From Nilaparvata lugens (lineage: Eukaryota; Arthropoda; Insecta; Hemiptera; Delphacidae), in the NCBI RefSeq assembly GCF_014356525.2, contig NC_052508.1, positions 45,487,858 to 45,551,857 of the forward strand: DNA of 64,000 bases. The letters run 5' to 3'. The stretch's first letter is position 1. The number at the start of each line of letters is the position of its first letter. Of this stretch, positions 13,162 through 26,100 are shown in pieces. The position numbers and the translations under genes were made by a program. The notes under the pieces are model-generated. The model was not told the origin of the DNA and ran no database searches. It saw only the letters and a list, made by a program, of their open reading frames with translations.

Positions 13162-13469
13162 CTCCGTTCAAAATTACTTTTGACTGAGGAATATGCGGCG
13201 CAGAGAAACTGAGGGAGATCAGCCTCTGTTTCAGTGATGGATAGAGTCATAGGTGGAAGCGCTTTTGCCAATTTGTCGATTAGAATCAGTCGAGTCAGTG
13301 CTTGCAGAGAGGAAACTTAGTAAGTTTAACATGAGCGCTTGAATACTCACTAGAAATTAGAGAACGCTGGCCGGTTCAGAACGGTACATCGCCGCCGTTG
13401 TATCCCTACTGCTCTATGCCTTCTCTGCTGCGCAAGTCAATCACAAGTCAAAAGTAATTTTGTACAGAG
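13162..13469. mobile_element. TA-flanked MITE (Tc1/mariner-like), 308 bp
   Basis: Left end CTCCGTTCAAAATTACTTTT and right end AAAAGTAATTTTGTACAGAG are inverted over about 24 bp with two mismatches, flanked by TA at 13160-13161 and 13470-13471. No coding capacity. TA duplication is typical of Tc1/mariner insertion. Its termini resemble those of the element at 62866. Confidence 0.75.
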
Positions 13470-14053
13470 TATAACAGTAGCTAGAACTATAATTACACAT
13501 TCTGATTGATTCTCAATGCATTCTTAGCTGAGGACATTCTTAGATTCGTTCACAAATGCTGCCTTTTGATAGCATGATACTTATCTCAAGGAAACAACAT
13601 GAGTCGTCTACAATAAATATAGGCCGTGAGTTATAGCATGAACCTCAACCCCTCAAACGGTGAAAGAGTGGCTGGCGTGGTAGGGATGGGAATGTCTCTT
13701 ACACATGATCCCCCTCTCACTCTGTATTCATAATACCAGTGTAGCCTATAGAGACTAGAGAATGTTGGAAGTGAGAGTACTGGCTGCCAAAAGCAAACTG
13801 ATCAAACTCTTCCCCTGCCCTAAACAATTCACAGTTGAGTCTCATGTGATGGGAGTCGAAGGTTCATGTTGTAGCTCACGGCCTATACTGCCCTTAAGGA
13901 GTTCATCTGGAATGATCTGCCATGGCTGTAGGCTACCTACTATTTCATAGATAGAAAAATTGGGAATGAGGATTCACTGACCATATATTCATACAAAAGA
14001 ATATAATACTCATTTGGGCATGAAATAAAACTCTTTTAAACGTTTAACACTTA

Positions 14054-14059
14054 TTTAAT
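14054..14059 (-). terminator. Candidate poly(A) signal of black (ATTAAA)
   Basis: Minus-strand ATTAAA lies about 105 nt beyond the black stop codon. It is the nearest recognisable variant of the hexamer; no canonical AATAAA was seen closer on that strand. Use of this site is inferred. Confidence 0.3.
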
Positions 14060-14162
14060 TCAAATATTTCTACAAATAAATAGTTCATTGGATTTATCTA
14101 CAATTGTGAGAAGATGCGATCGTGTATATAAATATAGTAGGTAGGATTTTTATGAGATTTTG

Positions 14163-17100
14163 TTAGAGGTCGCTTCCTAACCGTTCCAACTCCTCAATTA
14201 TGTAATCCATATCTTTGTGATCGAGACTTGAGTTCTGAAGCACAAGCCGGAAAAAGTTGGGCAGATCTCTGAGCGGCTGGTAGGTCACCATCAGTGATCC
14301 CTTCTGGATCATTCGCTCCTTCATCTTCGGTGCAACCTGGTGGAAGAAGCAAGATAACAGGTTTAATAAATGAATTACGGTGCTAATTATTTTAGTATCT
14401 ATGTGAACTGAATTCAAGCATTGTGTGCGATTACTACCCAAGATAGGCAGTAATTTAATATTATCTATACATCAAGTAATTCATTATCTATAGGCCCACA
14501 TTATAGATATGCAGCTCTTTAGAAGTTACCGTTCATAATGTTGATGGATTTTATTATTATATTTTCTGTATTTCATATTACACGGAGTTCAGTCATGTAA
14601 TAGTACAATATAATAATAGTGGTTTTTGAAGACTATGCTGGACATCTTGAACAGTCAAAAATAAAAATCTATGAAGGATGAACCTGAAGTAACATATTAT
14701 TTTATTGATTCAAGGAATCAATAAATCAGCCTAAATACCAACAAGAACCAGCTACTAGAGTTTATTCACCACATCTATTGAAATCGTAGGCATGTCTGCC
14801 TCATGTCTAAACCTTATTATATCATATATTTCTATAAAGCCAAAATTTAAATTAAAAAGATAGCAGTTAGGTCAAGAATTGTGGTTTTTCTGAGCGGTTC
14901 CTTGGGTAGTTTGAACGTTGGATATTCTATTCTAGTTTGGACTCGACTACCCACAAAATGAACTGTTTAATTTTTTTATTGTATAGTTTTTTTTTAGGAA
15001 AAATCATTTTATTCAACAAAATAATCCTTTGAAAAGCTAGAAATATATGATTTGGAACCTTCACCTCCAAAATCAAAGAAGATATTTTTAGGTTCTTTCA
15101 GTTTAATATTAAAAACGCGTCTTAAATATTTCGAGTTATTTTAGTCGCTGTTGTAGATTCAACAGAATTATAAAATTTATGAAAATAATTACTTATGCAA
15201 TTTATTTATTAACATTGTTTATTCCATAACGTAACACTTATTGCTAATAACTATATCAATTTCTATAATTACATCAACATGATAGTTTTTTTATATATTT
15301 AAAAAATATGTTTGGAGTAGCTGACCTTATGGAGCGTGTGATTGTAGTCGGGATGGGAGCGGGCTTCTGCCGAGCGCAGACTGGCAGGCACATACCAGAA
15401 GCAGATGTTGGTGCACTCGGGTTGCTCGAGCACCAACTCGAATCCCGGCCGCTCTGAGATCATGTTCTTGAAGTAGGTCGCGTTGTCGAACAACTTGTCA
15501 ATGTGCGCTTCCAAACCATCAGTTCCCTGCAACCGAACGAATAAAGCATATTAGATTAGACAATAAATTGAGATTCTCCTAAAAATTCAATGAGGGTACC
15601 TAAATTTTAGAAATATTGTTTCAACTAATTAAAAGCTGAATACTGAGTTGAAAATCTGAAGAGATAGCGTACTTTCAATTTTATATACCTTGAGAATTCA
15701 TATAAAAAAGAATGAATCTCTATTTAATTATTAAATAAAACAGAATTGAGTTAATAGTTATAAATCAGCTTTTTACAGTAGTTAAAAAGAATGAGTCTCT
15801 AACAATAAGGTTACAATTATAATTCGAATCAAATTAATAAGATATCAATATTGTTAGTTTTTCAAAAACATTTAATTATTTATTGGCGGGCTGAAGTTTC
15901 AATACGGTATTTGTAATTATCAGTTTTTTAAAACGTGAAAATTCGAACAGTAACAAAATTGTTTACTTGTGAAATACAAATTTAAAGGTATCTTTTGTAA
16001 GATTGGCATAGACATGGCCATGTATAGTGTAACTAGTGTTCTAGAAGAACTATGTAGTTGTCATGATATACCTATGATGCCGTACGGTACCTATCCAGTT
16101 GCAAAGTTGTGTTATCAACCCGTATTTTATTTTTTTCATGCTGTACGAGCATTGAGTACTATTATATGATAAGAGTCATCAGTAGGCTACTTGAGGCGTG
16201 AATTTGAAATTTAATTTTGATGAATTCTGTTACCGGTTAATTCAGTGAAACGTCGAGCAGTTTCAAAATGAATGTTTTCAAGGATAAATCATTCACAAAT
16301 GAACGAATCTTATTATCAAGTATAATATTCGTTTTATGATATTTTCAGAAATTCATAGAATAACCATACTTAGTAAAGTACTTTGTACTTATTGATTTTT
16401 TTGCAACGAAAAGTTTTATAGCAAACTAGTCTTACTGTTATGAAAACTTCTAAAACTTATACGGTGGCTATCTGTAATTCTCCAGATACAAATTAATTAT
16501 AGTCTGCAGTAGCATAGCATATTCCGAGCGTTCAAAAAAGTTTTGAACGCCTCAGTATTTTTCAAACCAATTAAGGTATGAAACTGAACTCCTGCAGGCT
16601 AAACATTATACAAAAATCATAGACTTGAGTTATCAAGCAATTCCAACCTACACACTCTACTTTTTGTGCTCTAGGTATAGAGGCCCACGGAGCCCTGAAT
16701 TAGTAGGTATAGAGGCCTATACTGAATAGAATTTGGAGAATAAATTGTGTTCGATAATATATGTATCAAGGACATTTGTCCTTGATACATGATAACATGA
16801 TCTTCTACATGATCAAAGACAAAAAATGTACATGATAACATAATCTTCTATATATTTATTCTGAAATTTTGTGTTCACATTCATTACTAACGAATGATAC
16901 CTTCTTGAATTTCTTTTCAACTCAATTTGTCGTCCAATCAAACCTGAATTATTGATTGTATTACTATTACAGTATATTACAGTATTATAGTCTATTCATC
17001 GAAAAGGGAGCCAAAAATAACATAAATTTTGCACTTGTGAGCTTATAAAAGTGCTCAGAAGTTCACAATGCTTTTATCGACTCCGAATCACGTAATGTGA

Positions 17101-20100
17101 TTATTCTGCAGTCCATATGACATAGATTGTTACACTTGAATTATTATTAAACGAAAATCCTACCTACACTTTGGCATCCAGTTACATTTTATATAGGTAT
17201 TGCTGCTACATGATCTACTCTCACACGCGCATGTTTGTTTACATTATTTGTCGGCTGCCGGCCAGAACAGGTAGGGTATATATATGGTAAATAAATGATC
17301 TGGCACTGACCTTGGCCTTCCACATGAACCAGAACTTGAGGACATCGGCGCGACGCCCGCACTGCAGGTGTTTGTCACCCGTGTCATAGCTGGTGTCGTA
17401 GAACTTGTCTTTCTGGAAGAGATAGGCAGCGTTGGCTGCATGTGCATCAGTCAGCACACTCGCGTGACGCGTCAGGAACGTCGAGCATTGTTGCGGCGCA
17501 GCCAACATCTTGTGTGGGTTCCATGTCACTGAGTCCGCTCTACAACAAACCAGCAAATTCAACATCTCATATTTCCCACAAGTCAACTTATCACATTAAA
17601 AATATAAAATTTACCAATTAGGACAAACATTAAGTAAAAAAAATTAGCTACTTTTAGAACAGACTTCCATTCCTATCAAAATACTGGAAAGGAACAGTTT
17701 TATGCTGTGTATCTGTCATGTTTCTTCCTCAATCATTTTCACGATTGTGAAAATTCAACCAATAACATCTATTCAATATGATATAAATAGGTAGGCTAAA
17801 TCACTAATAAATTGCTAATTTACAACACATTAACAACTAGTAGGCCTACTACACTACAAACCTAAACCATGAGATGAAACATGATGCAGGCGAGGTGTAC
17901 GGTATCTAATACCAAAAGTCAAATAATAGAGTAGACAAATGAATTAAACATTGTTCAATTTATAGACGTTTAATATAATCTCAATTAATTAGCATCACAC
18001 TCCATTTATGAGGATTGAACAGATTCAAGATAGTTGTATAAGGATATCGATGAAGAAAAACTGGAATGAATAAGACTATCCTCATATTTTAGATTAAGGA
18101 TATTTTAGATTTTAATGTTTTATTTGGAGAATTTAAAGAACATTCTAAAAAATAAAAGTGTCCAACTTGATGGGATGCTTTATTACTACTATCAAGGCAT
18201 TCATAAAACAAGAGATTAAACTGATGCCATGTTTCCCTATCCTATCACCTATTTTATTTGGCGTTTGATCAATTTTGTCCTAGAAAAATTGCATTCTCTT
18301 TAAACTAAACCCTTCATCTGTTCAGGTCCTACTAGAATATCAATTTTCAAAAATGAAGGCCGAATAAACCAATCAATTTTTTCAATAATCTACACCTTAG
18401 TTCTCTCATATCCCCCTCACTTCAATATTGAGGAGTGTAGAAAATAACATTGAAAACAAAATGATAGGTTTAGCTGCTTCTCGAAAATGAATTGTAGAAT
18501 CACCACGGAGAGCAGGTGTGATTGGAAATGTCAAGTTCAATTTTTTCTTTAGTGGGGAAAATGCCCGGAAAATCTTAAATGTAAAAAAAAGAACGGTAGA
18601 AGAATTAAAAAAACTTGAGATCGATAAATTGATATTATTATTGAGATCGTTCAAGCACTAATTGGCTTGAACAACATCATTATCTATTGATTCATAGGTC
18701 GCTTTCATAAATTATTCAACACATTCTTCTTCCCTATCCAACATCAATACAATTACCGTAGGTCATGTTCTTTTTCCCTGATCTAAAATCAAGTCACAAT
18801 CTGATACAATCCAGCTTCAATGCTACTGCGGCCTGACTTTTTCCATGATTTTTTCTCTTGTTAACCAGCTATGATCTTCAACTATTTATAGTATAACACG
18901 CGTACCGTCCTTTTGCAATTATTTCGCAATAACTATTATAATTTACTATCAATTCAATTGAAGATTGGATGAAGAAATTATAAATGAGAACTTTTCACAG
19001 TACACACATATTTCCATGCGCTAATCACCTCTTTCAAAGAAAAAAATAATAATTGCCACCATAAGTAGCTCAAAAAAATTGAGAATAAACTCAATTCTAT
19101 ACCTATTTTTATTTTTCTCAGGATGATGAGTGTTAGAGAATTGTGCTTAGTAATAGTAGAAATGGCAATGGTGAAGGATTAAAATAATATTTTCAGATAT
19201 TCATAGGCCTATTCACAATAGTTTTTAGTTTACTTCAGCCCTCATCCCATAATAAAAAATCACTACTGCATTAATTTAAGTTATTTATCTTTCATTTCTG
19301 ATATGCTTTTAGAATTATATATTATACAAACTCGAAAACAGTGTCAAACAAAAAACAATAGTGATATTTTTACAATATAATAGAGAACATGATATTGATT
19401 GTTACAAGATTTTTAAAAATATATTTACAACAATAAAATCTATGAGTTTGGTGAAGTTTGAAACATTCTCGGCATTTTTATTTGAATGATCTTCTGCAAT
19501 CAAAGTACTATTTATTAGAGATTGTTTTCACTACGGTACAATCGAACATACAACAGAAAACTTTTATCAATATTGCATTGTCAGATCATATTGCCAGTAG
19601 GTATTTGATTATTTTTTCTGAGATTCTCCAACAGGACAACATGTATTATACATTAAGTAAATCAATAAAAAGTTAGTAAAAGATGAAAAAGAAATAAATA
19701 TATTTTTATCTGACAAATAAGTGGCCAATTAATAGCCTAATAAATATTATAATGATATTTAAATATATTCATTGAAAGTCTTCCAGTAATTTATATAGGT
19801 AAACCTGTAAATAATAAGCCTGATAATATTGATATTTGAACAATAAAATTGATGACGATAGAGATTTTTTATAGTTTATTATAGAACCAGTATTGCAGAT
19901 GATTCTGATAAATTATCCGTTTCAAATTAGTCTCGCAGAAAAGGGCAAGTTAATCGATGTAAAGGAATTTGGCCTGAAAAAACTGATCAAAAGACAAGGA
20001 AGCCAGAAGGAGAAGGAAGAGACCAACATGCCGAAGGTCAGAATCATTGGCGTTTTCTTTTATTGGTTTTACCGCACTGATCCAGATATCAACCTATCTC

Positions 20101-23100
20101 TGCGTGCTCTGTGAATGCACAATGTACCAAATACCAAATAAGCTGTTCAATAACTACTGGCCTTCAGGCCAATTTACAAGGCGAAAAGTAGAAGAAAGTG
20201 AATTATTATATGTTGACAATCAATGAACCATGCCACACAGAGACCTCGAACAATATAATAGGGTTATATGATAAGGCATTCATCTGTGAAGAACAAAAAA
20301 TGTTTTATTATTGTTAGGTGAACTGGAACGTTCAATAGCAAAAAACTACCTATTGATGAGAGGACAAGTCCAGAGACTTGAAGTACAGTAATTAACAGCC
20401 AAGCAATGTTGCATTTGAAAAAGGAAAAACTTTTTTCAAACTTTGGGCAGCCTAACTGAAAAATCTGGTGTGGTACACTCACACAACTTTCCTTGCTCAT
20501 TGAACTGTAAGTCTCATTCTTGAACGAGAATAGTTTAGGGGAATAACATTATTACGATTGGTGGCAACATATTTGAAACTACGATCAGACTACTGTATAT
20601 GTGCATAAATATAATTATTGTTTTCAGAGTACTTTTTCCTTTGTAAATTGTGAAATTCGATGATTTTTTAAAAGTCGTCAAAACAGCTGTTCTACAGATG
20701 AAATATCTCGACTATGTGTTCTTTTTATAATAAACTGCTCTACCTACCTACCTACCTACCTATCATGCACGAGAAGGAGTATACAAAGTCCATTTCTCAA
20801 GGATGGGGTGGACCCCATTAGTTTCCCAAGAAAAAGACTCATGCCAGTTGAAAGAGCTGATAAATATCCACCCCACACAGGCTAGGCCTCGGGGCGTTTT
20901 TTGTTTGCATTATTCTTATAAATGAAATCTCATCATTTTGTTTCATCATTATTACTGTACATTTCTATGTTTAGATGATAAGAGACAGATTTTCCTGTTA
21001 TTGTACTAGTTTTTGGATGAATAAAATCTTTTTCATTTCATTTCAATAAGTATAGAGGGTATGAATTTGAAATAAATCGGTCAAGTCATTTTTGAGAAAA
21101 TCGTGAAAAACATGGTTTTTTAGTAACTATCCGCCATTTTTCTCAAGAATATTACGGAGCTCCTGCAATTTTCCCAGAAATGAGACTCATGTCAGTAGAT
21201 AGGACTTATAAATAGCTACCTATGGTATAAATTTGAAGAAAATCCTTGGAGCCGTTTTCGAGAAAACCGTAAAAAACATGGTTTTTTAGTAATTATCCGC
21301 CATTTTTCTCAAGAATATTACGGAGCTCCTGCAATTTTCCCAGAAATGAGACTCATATCAGTTCATAGGGCTTATAAATAGGAAAATAGCTATCTATGGT
21401 ATAAATTTGAAGAAAATCGTTAGAGCCGTTTTTGAGAAAATCGTGAAAAACATTGTTTTTTAGTAACTATCCGCAATTTTTTCCGCCATCTTGAATTGAA
21501 TTTTATTGAATTTCTTATAGTCGGGTCCTCATGGTATAATGACCTTAAGTTTAAAATTTCAAGTCAATCGGTTTATTAGAAATGGAGTTATCGTGTTCAC
21601 AGACATACACACACACAGACCAACACCCAAAAATCATGTTTTTGGATTCAGGGGACCTTGAAACGTATAGAAAACTTGAAATTGGGGTACCTTAATTTTT
21701 TTGGAGAGCAATACTTTCCTTACCTATGGTAGTAGGGCAAGGAAAGTAAAAAAATAAAATGAGAAAGATATGTGTATTTAAAACCAAGAAAGTCGCATCT
21801 CATGAAATTATTTAAAAAAAAATAGATTCGGTAACTTTATAATAAATAACTACCTATCTCATAAAATAGCCTATTATATAATATTATTTCATAAATAATA
21901 GTAATACTTTTTAATAAAAGTATCATATTGATGATTGATAAATATAATAATATTTTATCTCTGAAGGATTCACTCTCTGGTTTACTGCTCTCAAAACCAG
22001 TGTTTCTGAGCGGCTTATTCTAATAATAGAGGTAAATTTAGAATTCAGTGAAACTTTTTAAGATAGGTACTACCCATTACTATTAAGAAAATAATAACAT
22101 TTTCGCAATAAATGAACTCTGAAGGTTTGGCCGAACTTGAAGCTATTTGTTATTATAATTTTATTACTAATAACAAGTAATAAAAATTCATTATAAAAAA
22201 CTTGAAAGCAGTGTTCCATGTCAAACACTTAAAGCTAAAGAGTTCAATTTCATAAACTGTAGAAATATTGGAAAGTTTTTGCTATCAGGCATTCAGCTGG
22301 ACAAATGTAATTAAGAATGCGAAAACTTTCAGGGTTATTATAGTCCAGTCAATATAGACATAAAAAAGGGGGTGTGCTTGCAATTTATATTGTAGTTCTG
22401 ATTTTTTAATATATTATTATTTGGGTACATAGGAGAAGTCCAGAACCAATTTCTTCATGCAAAATTTCCTTGTGCTAGATACAGAGTGGCCCAAAAACCT
22501 CGTATTTTCGTCTCATTTTCCAGTTTTCAGCAATTTCTGCCAAATCTCGTGATCGGACAGAAAAATTTGCTCCCGCCTCTTTCCTAGAATATGAAATTCT
22601 GTATAAAATGAGATCATTCGGAACTCTCTATCTCCAATGAGTACTGAGTTATGATTGTTCAAAAATGAGTGAAATTTGAAGAGAGAATCAATTTTTGATG
22701 AATTTTAGATTTTGATAGAGAGTTCCGAATGATCTCATTTTATACAGAATTTCATATTCTAGGAAAGAGGCGGGAGCAAATTTTTCTGTCCGATCACGAG
22801 ATTTGGCAGAAAAAGCTGAAAACTGGAAAATGAGCCTAAAATACGAGGTTTTTGGGCCACTCTGTATCTAGCACAAGGAAATTTTGCATGAAGAAATTGG
22901 TTCTGGACTTCTCCTATGTACCCAAATAATATATTAAAAAATCAGAGCTACAATATAAATTGCATGCACCAATGTATATAGTGACTGGACTATTAGCCTG
23001 ACAAGGAAATTCAGTTCATTAGCTATATATTATTCTCACATTGCAGAGCTTGAAAAATACCCTTGTAAAATTATAGCCTGATAAGATTTGATTTCAACTT

Positions 23101-26100
23101 CACACTATTATTTAATGGAATTGACGCACAGTAGAGGTGTCTGTGCAAATATTGATGATATTTTTTATAAATTGAGGAAATTTGAAAATTCAGGAGAGAG
23201 AGAGAGAGATTAGCATAGATTACTCAATCTGTTTATTAGAAATATGATTATAATTTGATCGCATAATAGATATAAAGCTAGGTAATCATTTTCAGAGTTT
23301 GTTCTTTGCTAGCTATTAATCAATAGTAGTTATCCTTCCAACAATACTCCACTAATTCCTTCCGTGTTGATGTGCGGCGCTTATTTATGATTTCCAATCG
23401 CACTAAGAAATTATTGCAATAAAAAGCTATGTTGTAATCTATTTGTCCTTCTATTTCTTCTGTAGCTAATTCTTTTTTCATATTCTTATTGTTCTAACTA
23501 AAACAGTACGGTACCAAACTAATAAAGTATTTTTAAAATAGCAGCTCTGATAATAGTGATTATATTGTCGTTATCGTGAACTTTATAACCAGTTTTTGAT
23601 AATTACAGTTAGGCTCTTCTGAACACCTGAGCATGATTGCATGTATTCAATCTCTGTGTATTAGTGAGTCGACTCCCAAATTATCATACCAGCTCATTTT
23701 ACACAACATTGAACAATGAACAATTCATTCATAAATCTTCAATAACTAAATACAGTATAGGCCTAGCCTATAGACCCATGTGATTAGGAAGTTTATGACA
23801 ACTACGTTACCTAAACAAATAGATGCAACTTTTTATAGTGTTGTGACTATCAACTAATTCTCCCTCTACATTATTTTCTTGTTCCTAAAATAAATTCTCC
23901 TCTATGAAGTTTTTTCGATTCAATAAATTCATTTGGGGGAATTCCCCTCTACTTAAAACTTGTCCTTCTCAAAGATGAAAATGTTGACCTTTAATTAACT
24001 GAAAAATCCGGGAGTTGAATTGGTCAGTTCCTCTGATTGCTGTTTTGCTTTAATTGAGTCTTCTCTCATCCACTTCCCCTACACAACATTGATGAAGGCT
24101 CATACTAATAAAAAAATATTACTCCTTTTACTTTTTCATTCGTTGGTACCTACATTTCTAAGCACAATATTCGTGGTGACAACATGATGGCTACTATTAC
24201 ATGATTACCGTATTAATAATTAATGTTATGAACATCATTAGAATTAGGTTAGATATTTCAAGAAAATATTAGAATAATTAGATATTTCAAGAAAACTGAA
24301 CGTTACCATAAATTGCGTAAATATGTGTCTACGATTATTTATAATAAGAAAAATGTAGAGCACATTTGAAGATAAGGTAATAATTAATTAATTTTTTAAT
24401 ATATATTTCATTTATGCAACAGAATAATAATTCATAATATATTAAATTCAATTAAAAATTTTTCCAACATAAATTGATAAAGATGAATAAAATAAGTAGT
24501 TTTATAATAAAAACTACTATATGATTACTGTAGTAATAAAACTTTTTTGGACTGTAAATCTTTGAAAATGTGACACAAAACCTTCATTTCTTCTCTCCAT
24601 TCATGAAATCATTATAAATGAAAGCGTTTGTATTATCATTCATCCCCTCATTATCACCTAGGCTTAAATCTCTTCTAGAGAGTTGCCTTTTTAAATGAAT
24701 AAATACCGATATAGATGAAAAACGGTATAAAATAATTCCAAGTTGAAAGCGATTTCAATGATTATCCATGCATATAATTTTGTTACGATTTGAAATGGTA
24801 GGTACCTTTCGATTCCTTTGAGTAGATGCCGGTGGCGCCTTGACAGGAGTGCGCCCCCTCCCCATGCCGCATCCACGTGCATCCACATCTCGTACTTGGC
24901 GCAAACGTCGTAGATCTCTTCCAGCGGATCAAAAGCACCCAACACAGTTGTGCCTGCAAATTAGACATATATCCATTATTAAAATTTGAATTTAAATTCG
25001 TTTAGTAACACGCAAGTTGAAAAGATTCATATATGTTTATTCATGTAGATGATTAGATTTTTTATGTATAGCTGCCTGAAAGTTAAAACATCTAGCTCAC
25101 TCAACAGGTACTCACTTGGATAGAGTCTGGGTTTTCCCAATATAGCTCTTATAAGGTGTTTTTGAATTATAAAATATTTTTCCAAGTGGTTTGAGTAAGA
25201 TCCACCCCAAATATTTATTTCATATTGCAGAAATGATTGAATGTAGGCAAAATATATGAGTCTTGAGATTTTTTATTACTAACTTGGCTGATATTACGAA
25301 ATTTACTTATCCAATGTCTGAGTTTGTTAGACGTACTATTGATGTGAACATCCCAACGCAAATGTTGATCAATCATTACACCCAAATATTTAACATGATG
25401 TTCTCTATTATTGAGCATGTACAATTCATCCAATCAGAATCGTTGCAATTTACATTATGGATTTTAATGAAATCCAAACCTTGCGGCTGGCCTATAGAAT
25501 TTGGGGAGAAAGACATGAAATTACTTTTTTATTTTTAATGTTAATATATGCTCATCAAACCAGGATTTTACTATTTTAAGTCCGGATTCTGCTGCTTTTT
25601 TAGTATCCTCCCGATTCGTTTCACTGAATAGCAATGAAGTGTCGTCATCAGCAAAAGCGATTGAAACACCCCCAATTCTACTCCAAGTATAGTCTAAAAG
25701 TAGTGAAATACTCCAAGTATTATGTAGCTGAAGCTGTACCCTAATTATTATTTATTCCATGTTCAAGTGTAAAAAAATGAATTGCTAATTTTCAGTCTCA
25801 AAAATACGATTAGATTGTTAATTAATAAATAAATAATTTCATATTACCTTTTTTTTAAATCAACAATTCAAGTAGCCCTATTGAAAAACGATTAGATTGA
25901 ATACAACGACTTAATATTGCCATAATCAATAATTGAGATCAATAAGTATAGGTTCATTTTTCAATAGATAAATATGGTTTTGACAATTTTGGTTCAATGT
26001 AAAAAGTAGTGAAGGTGATATGTTGGGAACCACGACAATGTTTTAATTGGGTACTGTAATGTTTTTCAACGTTTACTTGTTTTATTCGTTGCATTCACAG

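Larger units (their letters stand above)
14337..24805. other. Black introns 5-7, no additional gene seen
   Basis: Apart from exons at 15326-15526 and 17311-17539 and the elements listed separately, this is AT-rich intron. It includes a 30-bp palindrome at 16761-16790 (14-bp arms ATGTATCAAGGACA), a SINE tail at 17139-17160 and a CTAC microsatellite at about 20738-20762. Short open frames here lack recognisable content. Confidence 0.5.
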
